From Cristatella mucedo (lineage: Eukaryota; Bryozoa; Phylactolaemata; Cristatellidae): a DNA stretch of 64,000 nucleotides. The notes under the pieces were generated by a model. The model was not told the DNA's origin. It saw only the letters and a list, made by a program, of their open reading frames with translations, and ran no database searches. Shown here in pieces: positions 32,635-43,701 of the stretch (position 1 is its first letter; every line of letters starts with the position of its first letter). Location of the stretch: assembly GCA_009760855.2 (NCBI GenBank), contig WPIO01000002.1, forward strand, positions 9,768,001 to 9,832,000, given 5' to 3'. Position numbers and translations under genes: made by a program.

Positions 32635-34234
32635 GGACGATGGACGTGTTCTCCACTTACGTGGAGAGTGTTCACGCTGACCGCGTCAGGCAATGGCCCT
32701 TACTTCGATTTACGAGTTCGGAGAGGTAGCAGAAGTAGAGCCTTTCATATGGTTGCGTAAAAAATGCTGAGGACAAAATGGAAAAAGCAGCCTGATGCTT
32801 TAATGGCAGCTAAAACTTAGTGAATGTTAATTTTGCAGTTGCTGAAAGAAGAAAGCTAAGCTAGTGACACCCTGAAGTAGGGATGGGACGTCTCAAGGGC
32901 AGCCTCGTCAGCAGCGTTTACTTGGTCACTTCGTCTTCTTCTGCCTAGACCTATCTTTTGCCGACCTCTCTTTGACTGCATTATCAGAATGCTCTGCTGT
33001 TAAAGTTATCATGGTTGATCTCTCAGCCAGGGCGCGGGTATACTTTAACTACTTTAAATTAAAAAAGTGTCCGTTTGAAGTATTCTTCGGATTACGAGGA
33101 TGTCCTGCAGCTTGATGCTATCACAATGGCCTCCAGTCAGGTTATAGTCGACTATGATAGCAACGTTTAGCTTTCCTTAACTCCTTAATTACTCAGTGGA
33201 AATTTATAAATATTGGTCGCCTGATGGCTGATGGCTAAGAGGTCAATACAATTTATCGAGAAAAAAAACAAAATACGTACCTATGGTTATTTCTTTGACG
33301 GCTTCAAATGAGAGATGGACTGCAAAGCTATTGCGTAGCGCAATCAATGTGTGGCAGTGCGTGATATTTGAAACCGATTATTACTTTCTGGGCGACAGAC
33401 GTTACGTTCCACCCACAAATAGCCAGCTCGCAGCTAAGAATTTATTGTAAGCGCTCCAGAGCAGGCACTCCTAATTTCAAAGCGTCGTAAAATCTTTAAA
33501 ATTGACGCTGCTCTTAACACAGGACTCTGCACCATTGCGCTATGGACAAAGGAAATCCAAATTGGCATGCAAATCTTCCAACGTTGCTATCAAACTAGTG
33601 CCTTCTACTTTTTATTACGCCTGCATAGCGTTGTGACGCAACTGTTAAGGTAGGCCAGAGCAGTCCGTTAACTTTCTTTACATATCAGTGAAAGAATGGT
33701 TAATTCATTGCGTACGGTAGCCTAGGAGCAGTCAGAAACATCAAGTTATAAGGGCTCAGCGTCTTCGGCTATCAGCGCGATGAAATATGCAATATTAAAC
33801 GCCTCAATAATTTTACATAATATCAGCGATTTTCAAGTCAACCAATTTGAAGCGATGTGGTTTGAAAAAACTAATAGCAAAGATAGCACGCACTGTAAGA
33901 AGAAAATGACGCTTAGAATTTAAAGAATAGTTTAAATAAATATATTCAAGCCACCAGAGCTCGATCAACCAACTCGGAACCTTGGCAACGGTCGTGCCTG
34001 GCAATGGCTGGGATAGGAGCGCAAGATTCGCGCGGCTGCTGACATTAAAGCAGAGACTAATTGTGACAGGGTGCTTGTGTAACTGTGACTTACACGAGCC
34101 ACTACTTATATTTTTATTTTAACCTGGCTGGAATGTCTCATATAGGACCAAAATATTTAGTCGCAGCCTAGCGGGCTATGAATTCCACAGCCTTTAAACA
34201 AGTCAGGACAAAATTTTGTAGGAAGCCACTAGGT
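32631..34234. other. No gene or repeat recognised
   Basis: AT-rich unique-looking sequence with short ORFs only. I see nothing supportable before the SPIN-like element. Confidence 0.35.
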
Positions 34235-34421
34235 CAGTGGTTCTCAACCTTCCTAATGCCGCGACCCTTTAATACAGTTCCTCATGTTGTGGTGACCCTC
34301 AACCATAAAAGAATTGTGTTCAAAATGTTGAAATGTGTGTTTTCCGATGGTCTTAGGCGACCCCTGTGAAAGGGCCGTTTGATCCCCAAAGGGGTCGTGA
34401 CCCATAAGTTGAAAATCGCTG
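34235..34421. mobile_element. SPIN-like hAT MITE
   Basis: The left end is cagtggttctcaaccttcct and the right end is the near-complement aagttgaaaatcgctg. Internal blocks include cgaccctttaatacagttcc, tcatgttgtggtgaccctca, tgtgttttccgatggtctta and ggcgacccctgtgaaagggc. These match my recollection of SPIN, a hAT family known for transfer among tetrapods and a few invertebrates. An 8-base target duplication (cactaggt / cattaggt, 7/8) flanks it, as hAT requires. At 187 bp it lacks the middle of the usual MITE of about 220 bp and has no coding capacity. Confidence 0.88.
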
Positions 34422-34426
34422 CATTA

Positions 34427-34632
34427 GGTCTTAGCCGATGGGAAAGGTGCTCGTCTTTCATTGCCCAGGTCTTCGGTTCGAATCCTGAAGCAGGCAATTC
34501 GTTATGCCTGCTTACACTGAGCACATTACCATTAACCATATCGACCTGCTTCCTTTGCATTATATTTGAAGTACGTAGACAGAGATTATAAGTTCTCTAA
34601 AGGTGATTTAAAACGTATTATTATTATTATTG
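34427..34632 (+). mobile_element. tRNA-derived SINE with LINE-2-like tail
   Basis: A-box-like ggtcttagccgatgggaaag, B-box-like cttcggttcgaatcctgaag, then a body ending gacagagattataagttctc and a (TTA)n tail. The 3' end resembles LINE family 2, with a weak hairpin. It abuts the SPIN-like element. Confidence 0.7.
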
Positions 34633-35240
34633 CTAGCTGCTTGCCGGTATGGTTCGTAGCCGCTAAAGCTCTTCTACCTGCTTAGAAATAACTCTGAAAA
34701 CATGCGTTCGTAAAGCTTCTGGTGAAATGTGAAGTTCGAAGATCTGAGCTCTCGCTCAGATTGACAAACGGACAAGGGACCTTGTATTGAGCGACTTGGA
34801 AAGTCTGTGGTATTGCAAGCCACAAACCAATGAAATTTGAAACATCTACTAAAAGTGTGAATGCAATTGAAAACATAACACCACAAGCAGCGCGCATCTT
34901 TGGTTGGCATAGCAGGCATCCAAAACGGTCAGCCATTCACCCAGCCGCGGCCATAATGACAAATTGTGAGACTTCCGGAATGCCAAAGCTTGGCCCTAAG
35001 TGAGAGTCATCGAAAGTGCCAAGAAGTGTCTTCACTAAATTTCCACGCCGTCACATCTAAGCAAAGCGAGATCAGCCAGTCTCTCAAAGCTAGGAAAATT
35101 CAAAAGAATTATTTCAAAAACGGGTGCTTGTATATTCACTGACTAAAAAATATATATGAGTACACAAAAAGAGAAAGTGTTTGTCCTGTGGATGCGGCCG
35201 TGGTTACCCATAGCTCAAAGGAGGCCGTGGGAGTGGGGCT
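34633..35240. other. No gene recognised
   Basis: Only short ORFs are present, with no repeat family match. Confidence 0.35.
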
Positions 35241-35246
35241 TCTCTG

Positions 35247-35344
<98 letters not shown>

Positions 35345-35396
35345 TCCCTCTCCCTCTCTCTCTCTCCCCCTCTCCCTCTCTCACTCTCTCTCTCGC
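35241..35396. repeat. (CT)n microsatellite, long
   Basis: About 150 bases of CT units, with CCT interruptions near the right end. Confidence 0.95.
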
Positions 35397-35800
35397 CAGC
35401 TGTCAAGCTTTCGGTTTGTCAAACTTTCTTCTACCGCCGGCTAATCAGTCGACTGAGCTCCGTTCGCTTCGTCTACGGGAATGATAGCCGATGCCGCGTC
35501 TTCGGCATGGCCGCCATTCCGCTCGCCACAGGCAGCGGCCGTTCTTGCTCCTGCCCGAGTTCCATCTCTCGCCGACTTCGTGCATTCACCATCGCTCTCA
35601 CTCGGGCATGTTCTGTCGACGAAGTGTCCTCGGTAACCATCCAGTTGTTTCGCAAGTCTTTTAGTTTTAGCCGATGGCCTTTCTGCACCCTTTTTGGCCC
35701 GTCTCTGACACATCGGTTTCGCCATGCACTTTCGGTTGTCGAAGTCTCTGCTTACGTCGCTATCTTTGCAAGCTGAGTGGCTATGTCTCTCTGTCTCTCT
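35397..35800. other. Unique, CpG-containing island between two CT arrays
   Basis: About 400 non-repetitive bases are open on both strands (+ ORF to 35776; - ORF 35441-35725). No domain is recognised and no splice pair is evident. Confidence 0.3.
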
Positions 35801-35805
35801 GTCTC

Positions 35806-36033
<228 letters not shown>

Positions 36034-36191
36034 ACTCACTCACTGGTGACAGTAAGAGAGTAAGATTCTCTCTGCCTCTGCTTAATCTTAGCCCGGTTTG
36101 GCTTAGCCGTTCGCTTAGAACATTCCCGATATTTACTGTGACCCTAGCGGATAAGCCTGTCTGTGGCTAAAACTAGCTTCGGTTTAATCTA

Positions 36192-36275
36192 ATTCAACAA
36201 ATGTAAAGCGCCTAGAAAGAGAGTAAGTTCTCTGAGGGCGCTTTATCAAGTGTGTTGTTATTATGATTATTTTTA
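36192..36275 (+). mobile_element. LINE family 2 3'-end fragment
   Basis: The sequence caaatgtaaagcgcctagaa, then gagtaagttctctgagggcg and ctttatcaagtg, ends in a degraded (TTA)n tail. Confidence 0.8.
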
Positions 36276-39200
36276 TAATACCTAAGAATTCGTTCGCAAC
36301 TCTTGCCGGTCTAGCGACTTCTCGACGGCTGCCAGCAAACCGAAAACGCTGTCACGGCACTTATTGGCATCGATAATGGCTGCAGCAAGTCATCGAAGAA
36401 GACAGGAAGACTTCGTGCGGTTCCAACCATTACAACTAAACCATGATAAGTCGTGGCCGCTGCGCACGTCGTTTCGATACTTTCCTTTATATAGAGCACC
36501 GAAATGGTGCTGTTACAGTGAATTGGCAAGGGCTACGGCAGACTGTTGGTGGCAATCTCGCTAGCAACGACTATTAGCCAAGGCAATTCGACCAAGGCCA
36601 CTCAACCGAACCGCCATTATTAGAGCGGCCTGGGCTTAGGTCTGACTCTCTAGTGGAGCAGCTAAGGCACTGCAATGCAAAGGGTTTAAATATAGCGGTC
36701 GAGTGAAAATCCAACTGGGCTGGCTATCGAGTCAGAGCGTGATACCCGCGAGCGAGTTGCGGAGCCGCCAGCTGCCTGATTGCCCTCTAAACTGTAGTTA
36801 CAGTTTCGCTAGTGGAAGTAATTCAGGTTGACGCTTCCTGCATGCAGCCACCTGCCCGAAATACTGAGTACATCGTGTGCCCTTGCTCACCAGGTAAAGC
36901 ATCGCCAGACAGCAGCTTCTAGTTCTCGAGTGGTGGGCGCCTCGTTTAGCTCTGTATGCTATCCTGCCGCCGCCGACGCTCTCACCTTAAATAACCTTTG
37001 TGCCCCATTGCCCGGTTCGCCAAAAAGGAGCCGCTGGAGGAGAGGCTGGGATGACTTTTGGCTCGCATCGCCTTGCTCTTCATAGCTGAGTAATGTGCAA
37101 TTGCTCCACTTGAGTGACCTATCCGCAGTTGCTAATCATACGTGACTCCGATAGGACCGAGAAACCGAGCGAGCTTTTAGCAACCCGCTTTGATCAAACT
37201 CAAGCCCGGACCCGGTTCGCCGAGACACGGGTCTGCATCTACAGTGTATCTGCCTGATCTATTGTTGGCATCCTGCCGAAGCGACGCTTGCTGCCTGGAT
37301 TGTTTCTGGATTGTATATGCCTGCAGGCGCCGAGACTGTCTGTCGCCGGCTCAGTGCTAACATGTTAATCCCCCGGACACATGTCGTTAGAAGCGTTGTT
37401 GCTTGGTTACCTATCTGGCCTATCCTTCTTTCAGTCAGCTCATGAGCGTGTCACTTTGGACAGTCAAGTTTGTATGCGTTACCCTGCTACTTGGCTATAT
37501 GGTCTGTGCGACCAGAGCGAATGGACCACAATGCACCATTAACATCCGCTACTAACTTGCTTTGTTGACTGAAGAAAGGAAGAACGATGCCTGTCGTGTA
37601 ACTTATTCCGGCTAGCTAGCAACTGTTTGCCATTTATCTCGTCGACATGATTGACTTGAAGTAGACAGACTAGCAGCATAACGCCTGCACCCGTAATTTT
37701 TTCATGAGTTTGATGAGTTACAGACGAAGATGAGTGTACTTACCCTGCATGTACACGTACATATACGTCAGCATATTTACATATATAATGTGTGTGTTTA
37801 TTTGTGTACGTATTCATTGTATGCACTGGAAAATTTTGTATTCATGATAGTATGCAGATATGTATATATATTTACCTTGTATACAGTATATACGTGCATA
37901 TAATATAAAATGTATTTTTTAGAGTTGAGGCAAGTATTGTGCAGGAGCAAATTATGAGAAAAGGAACAGGCAGAATATAGAGTACAGGAAAATATCACCG
38001 GTACACTGAGCTAGTCAATGGCGGCTGGTTAAAGAATTTCCCTTGCATGCGTTGTTCAGTTATTTTTTTTAAATGCCTCTTAGCTGGCAAACCTGTCAAG
38101 GAATCCAGAAGCATACTGCCGATACTCCACTCACCACTACTGCTTCATTCATTATTTGGGACATTTCCCATTTTATCCAGGTGCAGCTATGGACAGTACA
38201 TCGTTCAAGGCAGTGAAAGACTGAAAAGAAAATGTAAAAGACTAAGATAGGTAAAATATTTTCAAGCTGTGTTTCAGGAAAAAAAGGAATTCGGCAACCT
38301 ATTGCCAATTTCGGACTACTTTGGTGCATCACTGAATGATTGCCTTCAGAATAAATGTCTTCAGAAAGCAGGAAGTCAGCTTGCAATTTTTGCTTGCGTA
38401 TTAACACTTTTCAATCCTCTTTCAAAGTACTATTTGGCTCGTAGAACTCTAGCTAAGACTGCAGGGCAATCGTAAAAGGTTCTGTGTCCAACCTTAAACG
38501 CAGTTTCACACTATTTGTTCCTAACAGAAGCTGGAAGCAGCCTCAGAAAGTGCTAAATTGACATTCTTTTCGTGTTTTATTTCATAGCAAGCAAAATTAC
38601 TTTAAATTACAGACCGACCACAGGCTGGTCGGCCGCTTGACCGAAAGCCGAAACTATTTGCCGCCAGCTGGGAATGATGCCGTAACCTCGGAGTCTCTTG
38701 TTTTTAGCGAAACCGACTCATAGAAAATTGATTCGGCCAATTCAGTCTCTTGAAATTTCCGAACGGAGTCTTGCTTCCCTGTTCTAAAATTATGAAAGCA
38801 CGTCCTTCATAGATGCTTCATGCTTACATCGAATAATGTCAAGAGTCTCGTTCTGTGGAAGCTATCGTTGGCTTTTCGTTCTTAAAACCATTCGCGACGA
38901 CTCCCATTGGACGCGACACATTCCCATCGGTATGTGAGCTTGCCTAGTGCTTCGCGGTGCAGGATTACGACACTTTCGCAGTTAAGCCGCCTAGGATTGC
39001 TGGTGCCGCGGTGTTTGGAAGCACCCTGTAAGCTAGCCTAGTATTTGATGACAGGCTGCCCAGTCTCGTCATGCCGGCTATCATGTTCATTCCCGTCATC
39101 AATCGCTGATACTACTTCTTGCTGCTACCCGATCTCGTAACTCGAACAGGCTTCGTCAAGTGTCCTATGAAAAACTGCCACGTAAGAACCATTTAGTTCC

Positions 39201-40604
39201 TATATATTTTGGAATTTAGAAAAAAAAAATAGCTGCCGCATCTGTGTACGTGCAGCTACATACGGTCAAGAACATATCCATGATTTTGTGATGGAGGTAA
39301 TCCTCTACCTTTGGGGCGTGGCTCAAAGTCGGTGACTTTGATTCGAAATCCGCTCGATAAGGTTTCCCAGCCGCTCTAAAACCTTCTATGTTACCTCTTA
39401 TAACTTTAATGGTTCACTGTCGTTAGTTTAACTCTTAAAAAGTTCTGAATGAGCGGGAAGGCTTGAAACTTTTTCGAGATTTGAAGAATTTTATAGAGAA
39501 GTTTCAACTCGTATTTTGAGAGTTTGAAGCTGCCGTTCCGCTTAGCGGGCCTACTTAAATGAATTGTCTCAGTAGGAACTCTAAAAATAAGACCATCATA
39601 AAAATACGATCTGTCATTAAAAAAAATGACAGCCCCTGCAGAAACCGACAGTGAACTGAACGTAACGTGCCTGGGGCACCCAAACACTCGCAGCGTTTCT
39701 AGCTTTGCTAGCCTCGCTAGCGTTTCTAGTGAAAAGGGGTTACCCACTTGTTTCTGCAGAAACACCTGACTGAGCTCTTCGATGGCGGCGCGCCTCCAGA
39801 CAAGCGTGTAGGATGGCTCTCTTTGCTTGCCAGTCCCCCGACTGCTTTCGGGGCAGGCTGGAAGCCAAACAGGTAGCTCTCGCTTGTCCCCCCCCCCAAC
39901 ACTATCGCCGCCCCAACTAGAATCTCCGCTAGAGCCTCCAGGAATGACAGGGCTGAATGTTAACATTACTAGGCCACTTGCTAGCGCAAGCAACCGGAGG
40001 TCATCTCTCTTTTAGCCGCCTTCGTGTGGTGAATTTGAAAACGTAAGTCTTTACTCGTAGTTCCTAATCCGATCGCTTTTTTGTGGGCCCCATGAAGGGA
40101 CTGACTCGCAACAGAAACGCCGAATGGGAGCCACTCGAAACGTCGTTTCAGCCACCTATTATACTCGGCGGACCCCGTAAGGAGACAGGCATTAGGCGCT
40201 TCGCGTCCAACCCTCTCCTCCGCAAAATGGCGTAGCTCCTGCATGGAGAGCGGTCGCCTTCTTTAGAAGCAGAAGTCTGACTGAGCAGGCCAAAGGATCT
40301 CCGAGTAGAAGCAGAGTTCCTCAGCTCCCTTTGGCGATGACTGTATCTTCGAAGCCCATTTTAGTAAAGTTAAAATTTCATTGCAAAAGAACATTTTGAT
40401 GCATTTACTTTATAAAATAAGTGTAATAGCCCAATCCAGTGCAGAGGGAGACAAGTATTAGACTGTTTGGTGATTGTGGCTATTGTATCTAATCAGTTCC
40501 GTTTCGTATTTGACACAACAGCAATAAGCTGGCGTTTCCCTTCGGGGAACCTTTTCTGAGATACCTCCTGCCGTTGGCTTGAAGGCTAGTTTTTAAAAAT
40601 AATA
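36276..40604. other. No gene recognised; the first Fis1 exon may lie here
   Basis: The largest ORF (39406-39993, -) has no motif I recognise. A GC-richer patch at about 39780-40330 could be a promoter. I searched for a Fis1 first exon on the + strand and did not find one. Confidence 0.35.
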
Positions 40605-41350
40605 ATTAAAATAATACATTTGTATAGTGCCTTTAGAGAACTCAATCTCTTTCTAGGTACTTTACATTTGTTTCAGAGGAAGCATCATCGAATGTTTAGT
40701 GGTAGCATGTTCAATGAACGATGAAACGAGCCTAACACGGTTAGGGATGACATGCACAGGGTCAACATGCAAATATGGTTAGTGGTAGCATGCATAGTCA
40801 GCACACATAAGCATGTAAAGGACGAATCTCGAGGACCCTCTAAATACTGGGATAAGTATATGCGATTTTAGTTTTTAGATTTTAGTTTCTTTTTAAATGT
40901 CGTAAAGTCAGGAGATTTCGTGACGCAAATCGAAAATGAGTTTCTGTTTTTGGGCGCATCCGAACTAAACGCATGGTCTCCAAAGGATTTGAGGCTCCGT
41001 CGAGGTATAGGCAAACGATTCGACTCCGAAAAGCGAGTGGGACTGCGATTAACATGGTGGGCAAGTACATCGGATAGGTAGGCTGGAGCCCAAGAATGAA
41101 GAAACCTAAAAGTGAGTGACAAAATCTTAAAGTCGATGCGTTGCTTGACTGGGAGCCAGTGCAGATCGGCGAGAATTTGTCATGTGGCAGCTGCGACGCT
41201 CGCGACAGACAAGTTTAGATGCAGATTTTTGCTCCAGCTGTAAGCACTTGATTTCACGAACGGGTAGGCCAGCGAGCTTGTAATTAACAATTGGTAACTT
41301 AACGCATGCTTCCGAACGAAGCACAAAATGCTTGCTGCACAGTCGGTACA
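40605..41350 (-). mobile_element. LINE family 2 fragment
   Basis: The tail at the left is gtgcctttagagaactcaat and ctctttctaggtactttaca. Minus-strand remnants include PNRFSESNRLPIPR-like, KSFGDHAFSSDAPK and LEQKSASKLVCRERRSCHM, parallel to the copy at 45630-46725. Confidence 0.8.
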
Positions 41351-41502
41351 TGGTTTTCAAGCAAGTTTGTGAGAAATACAGATTACCGCCTACCCAGACT
41401 TCAACTATTAATAGGCACGGTAGGGCTCCAAGAGGAGCCTGACTGTACAGATAGATCCCGGTCCAAGACAGCATAACAATTTGCTCCGTAGTCTCGTGAC
41501 CC

Positions 41503-41663
41503 CCGGGTCTTGGCCCAGGGGTTAAGGTGCTCGCTCTTCACGACTTACGTTGTGGGTTCGAGTCCTGCAGTAGGAGAATTTTTTTATTGCCCACTGCAAT
41601 CGGTGGTGATAGCCTTTAAAGCATTTCTGTCGCTATAAGAATGAGGCTGTTAAATCTTCTGGC
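41503..41663 (+). mobile_element. tRNA-derived SINE family A, well preserved
   Basis: A box tcttggcccaggggttaagg, B box gtgggttcgagtcctgcag, body ttattgcccactgcaatcgg and tail gtcgctataagaatgaggct. This is the clearest tRNA-like head among the family A copies. Confidence 0.8.
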
Positions 41664-41809
41664 CTTTCCTCTATTCTTTTTCCTTAACACTTGGCGGTCT
41701 TGTCTTGCTGGTGAATACTTAAAGTGCACCCATCGTAAATTTTCGTCGTGGACACTTCTTGCTGAAGCTTGCTTCACTTCTGTTGTCTGACATTCCCAGA
41801 CATAGCCTG

Positions 41810-42218
41810 GAAAAAACCTTAAATCCTTTGGAGACCGTGCATTTAGCTCGTATGCTCCCACAGCCTGGAACTCCCTCCCGACCTGCATCAGAACATCCCC
41901 TGACCTGACCACATTTAAAAGAAACTTAAAAACATACCTATTTAGGACAGCATTTAGTGGGTCCTTGTGATTCGTCCTCGATGTGCTTATGCGTGCTGAC
42001 ACTGTTCATGCTGCCACTAACCACATTTGCATGCTGACCCAGTGCATGTAACCCCTAACCATGTTATTCATTTTGTTTGTTTTTCAAGCATGATTTTACT
42101 TACTAATCTATTGCGTATCACTTTGCAGCAAATGTAAAGCACCTAGAAAGAGATTAAGTTCTCTGAGGGCGCTTTATCAAGTGCAATATTATTATTATTA
42201 TTATTATTATTATTAAAG
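41810..42218 (+). mobile_element. LINE family 2 3' fragment with (TTA)n tail
   Basis: It encodes NLKSFGDRAFSSYAPTAWNS, then LPTCIRTSPDLTTFKRNLK and TYLFRTAFSGS, and continues into the family 3' UTR. The hairpin tail (gcacctagaaagagattaag .. gagggcgctttat) and (ATT)n follow at 42187-42218. It ends 72 bases before Fis1 exon 42290. Confidence 0.85.
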
Positions 42219-42289
42219 CGAAGAGCGATTCCAAATAATTTCTACGCGACGGCATGAAAGTGATATGTGATATGTGAAAAATCTTTCAG

Positions 42290-42425
42290 ATGTACGAAGA
42301 ACTGTATCGCAAGCACAAATCTTCAGAGGACGACGTTCCCGTTGCAGTGCAGTTACAGTATGCTCGGTGCTTAGTTCGGATTGGTGACGATGCTAACATC
42401 GCTGCAGGCTCGAAGATGCTTCAAG
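42290..42425 (+). CDS. FIS1: Fis1 exon (TPR helix region)
   Basis: It encodes MYEELYRKHKSSEDDVPVAV then QLQYARCLVRIG. The donor is CAAG|gtgcga, phase 1. The Q-x-x-YARCLVR motif corresponds to FEYAWCLVRS of other Fis1 proteins. Confidence 0.9.
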
Positions 42426-43701
42426 GTGCGACGGACACTCGTCGACCATGTGTGCTCCTTTCGTAAAGCGCAGACTTATGTCATCTGATAACTTATGAGT
42501 TTCGCTGCTCACTTTCAGGCCTTTTTCAGAAAAGCTCGGACAATGGCCTCAAGAGAGATGCGCTGTACTGCTTGGCCATAGCTGACGCGAAGTTGAAGGT
42601 ACTTGAGCTGAGAACTCTTATCAGAGGCCTTGAATGGTAGGATCAGACAGCATAGACCGAAGGCGTTCACATACTCATTGTAGAACTACGACCAAGCCAT
42701 AAAATACTGCACTGGAATTCTGTACGTGCAGCCAGACGATAGCCCCACAGCAGCACTGAAGAAAGAAATTGACAAGAGAATGCTAAAGGGTAAACTTCAT
42801 TCTTGTATGTTTTACTGGGTACCTTGGTTCGGTGTTATGCATTTGTAGTCAGACGTTGGACCGAGGTATTGCGAAACTAATTCACAAAAGATGACCACTA
42901 CTAAGCACATCGGTACTCTGTATCAGTCTGTAATCGAGGCAAATCCCTCTATCGTTCTGTCTTTAGAGAGTAGATAAATGGTGTACCGCATGGTGCTAAT
43001 TGCGGCTTCGGTATTCATTGAGTCTGTTCAGTGAGGTTTTCATCGACTAATAACCAGCCTTTGGTATTATTTACACTATGGATATACATGAATAGCAGTA
43101 TTTCGTGCATAGTTGAATGCACTCAACATTTTGTCAGCTTTTTTCACCTGGATCTTAAGCAATATCATCTTGCCCATATTCACCAATAACCTAATTGTCT
43201 AGAGATCACGCGGCGATTAATTAGCTTAAGCTCTTCATGGCTGTAGCGAGAGTGGCTTGCGACAGCTTAAGATTTCACTCTGCTGTCACAGATCAGAACC
43301 CCTAGCTCACTGAACAAGGAGGTGTTTGCTTGGTAACCTATTATACTTTCCTACGTAGGGTGAGAATTTCGCTTTTAGAAAAACGGTCTTTTTTACTGAC
43401 TGTACTTTTATTAGGCTACTGGGTAAAAATTGCAAGTTGCTCTGTGCAACCACTTGTGTGCAGCCTCATGAAGATACTATCACCAAAGTATCAGTAAACA
43501 GTTATCTTCCCCCGGTTACAGAGATGGTCCTGCGGTGTGATTGTTTCATTTTGTTTTGTAGATGGCCTGATGGGCATTGCCGTCATCGCTGGCATTGGAG
43601 CAGCTGCATTCGGTGGACTAGCCACTGTTGGCCTTACTCTTGGGAAAGCAGCTGTCGGTGGTATCATGAGCTTGGGTATAGCGCTGAGCAGGCGGAAATG
43701 A
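42290..43701 (+). CDS. FIS1: Mitochondrial fission 1 protein (Fis1), four exons, 5' exon missing
   Basis: Exons 42290-42425, 42519-42598, 42684-42789 and 43562-43701 join in phase to encode 153 residues. The order matches Fis1: the TPR-like core QLQYARCLVRIGDDANIAAG, SKMLQGLFQ, RDALYCLAIADAKLKNYDQA, IKYCTGILYVQPDDS and LKKEIDKRMLKDGLMGIAV, then a C-terminal membrane anchor and short basic end SRRK. Fis1 is a tail-anchored protein of the outer mitochondrial and peroxisomal membranes that takes part in fission. The first visible exon opens with ATG but follows an acceptor (gaaaaatctttcag), and the N-terminal helix found in the family is absent. An upstream exon is therefore expected, and the ATG may be an internal Met. 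The anchor region is about 14 residues longer than usual. A second Fis1 exon lies at 61722. Confidence 0.92.
42519..42598 (+). CDS. FIS1: Fis1 exon
   Basis: The acceptor is ctcactttcag and the donor is gtactt. With the preceding G it encodes GLFQKSSDNGLKRDALYCLA and then IADAKLK. It matches the RDYxFYLAxGxxRLK region of Fis1. Confidence 0.9.
42684..42789 (+). CDS. FIS1: Fis1 exon
   Basis: The acceptor is actcattgtag and the donor is AAAGG|gtaaac. It encodes NYDQAIKYCTGILYVQPDDS and ends KKEIDKRMLK, matching the last TPR helix and the linker before the anchor. Confidence 0.9.
43562..43701 (+). CDS. FIS1: Fis1 last exon (membrane anchor)
   Basis: The acceptor is cattttgttttgtag. With the preceding G it encodes DGLMGIAVIAGIGAAAFGGL, then a second Gly/Ala-rich stretch, ending LSRRK and TGA (43699-43701). 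DGLxGxAxxxG is the Fis1 anchor signature. Confidence 0.92.

Noticed and set aside
34235-34421. Vertebrate DNA contamination as the source of the SPIN-like sequence
   Set aside because: It is flanked by a target duplication and directly adjoins a SINE family found elsewhere in the window, so it is integrated in this genome.
39406-39993. A 195-codon ORF on the minus strand, one of the longest in the window
   Set aside because: There is no recognisable motif, its composition is mixed, and splice or promoter context is unclear. It is kept only as unassigned sequence.
41503-41663. True tRNA gene
   Set aside because: A- and B-box-like segments are present, but the sequence does not fold as a full tRNA and continues into a repeated SINE body and tail seen in many copies.
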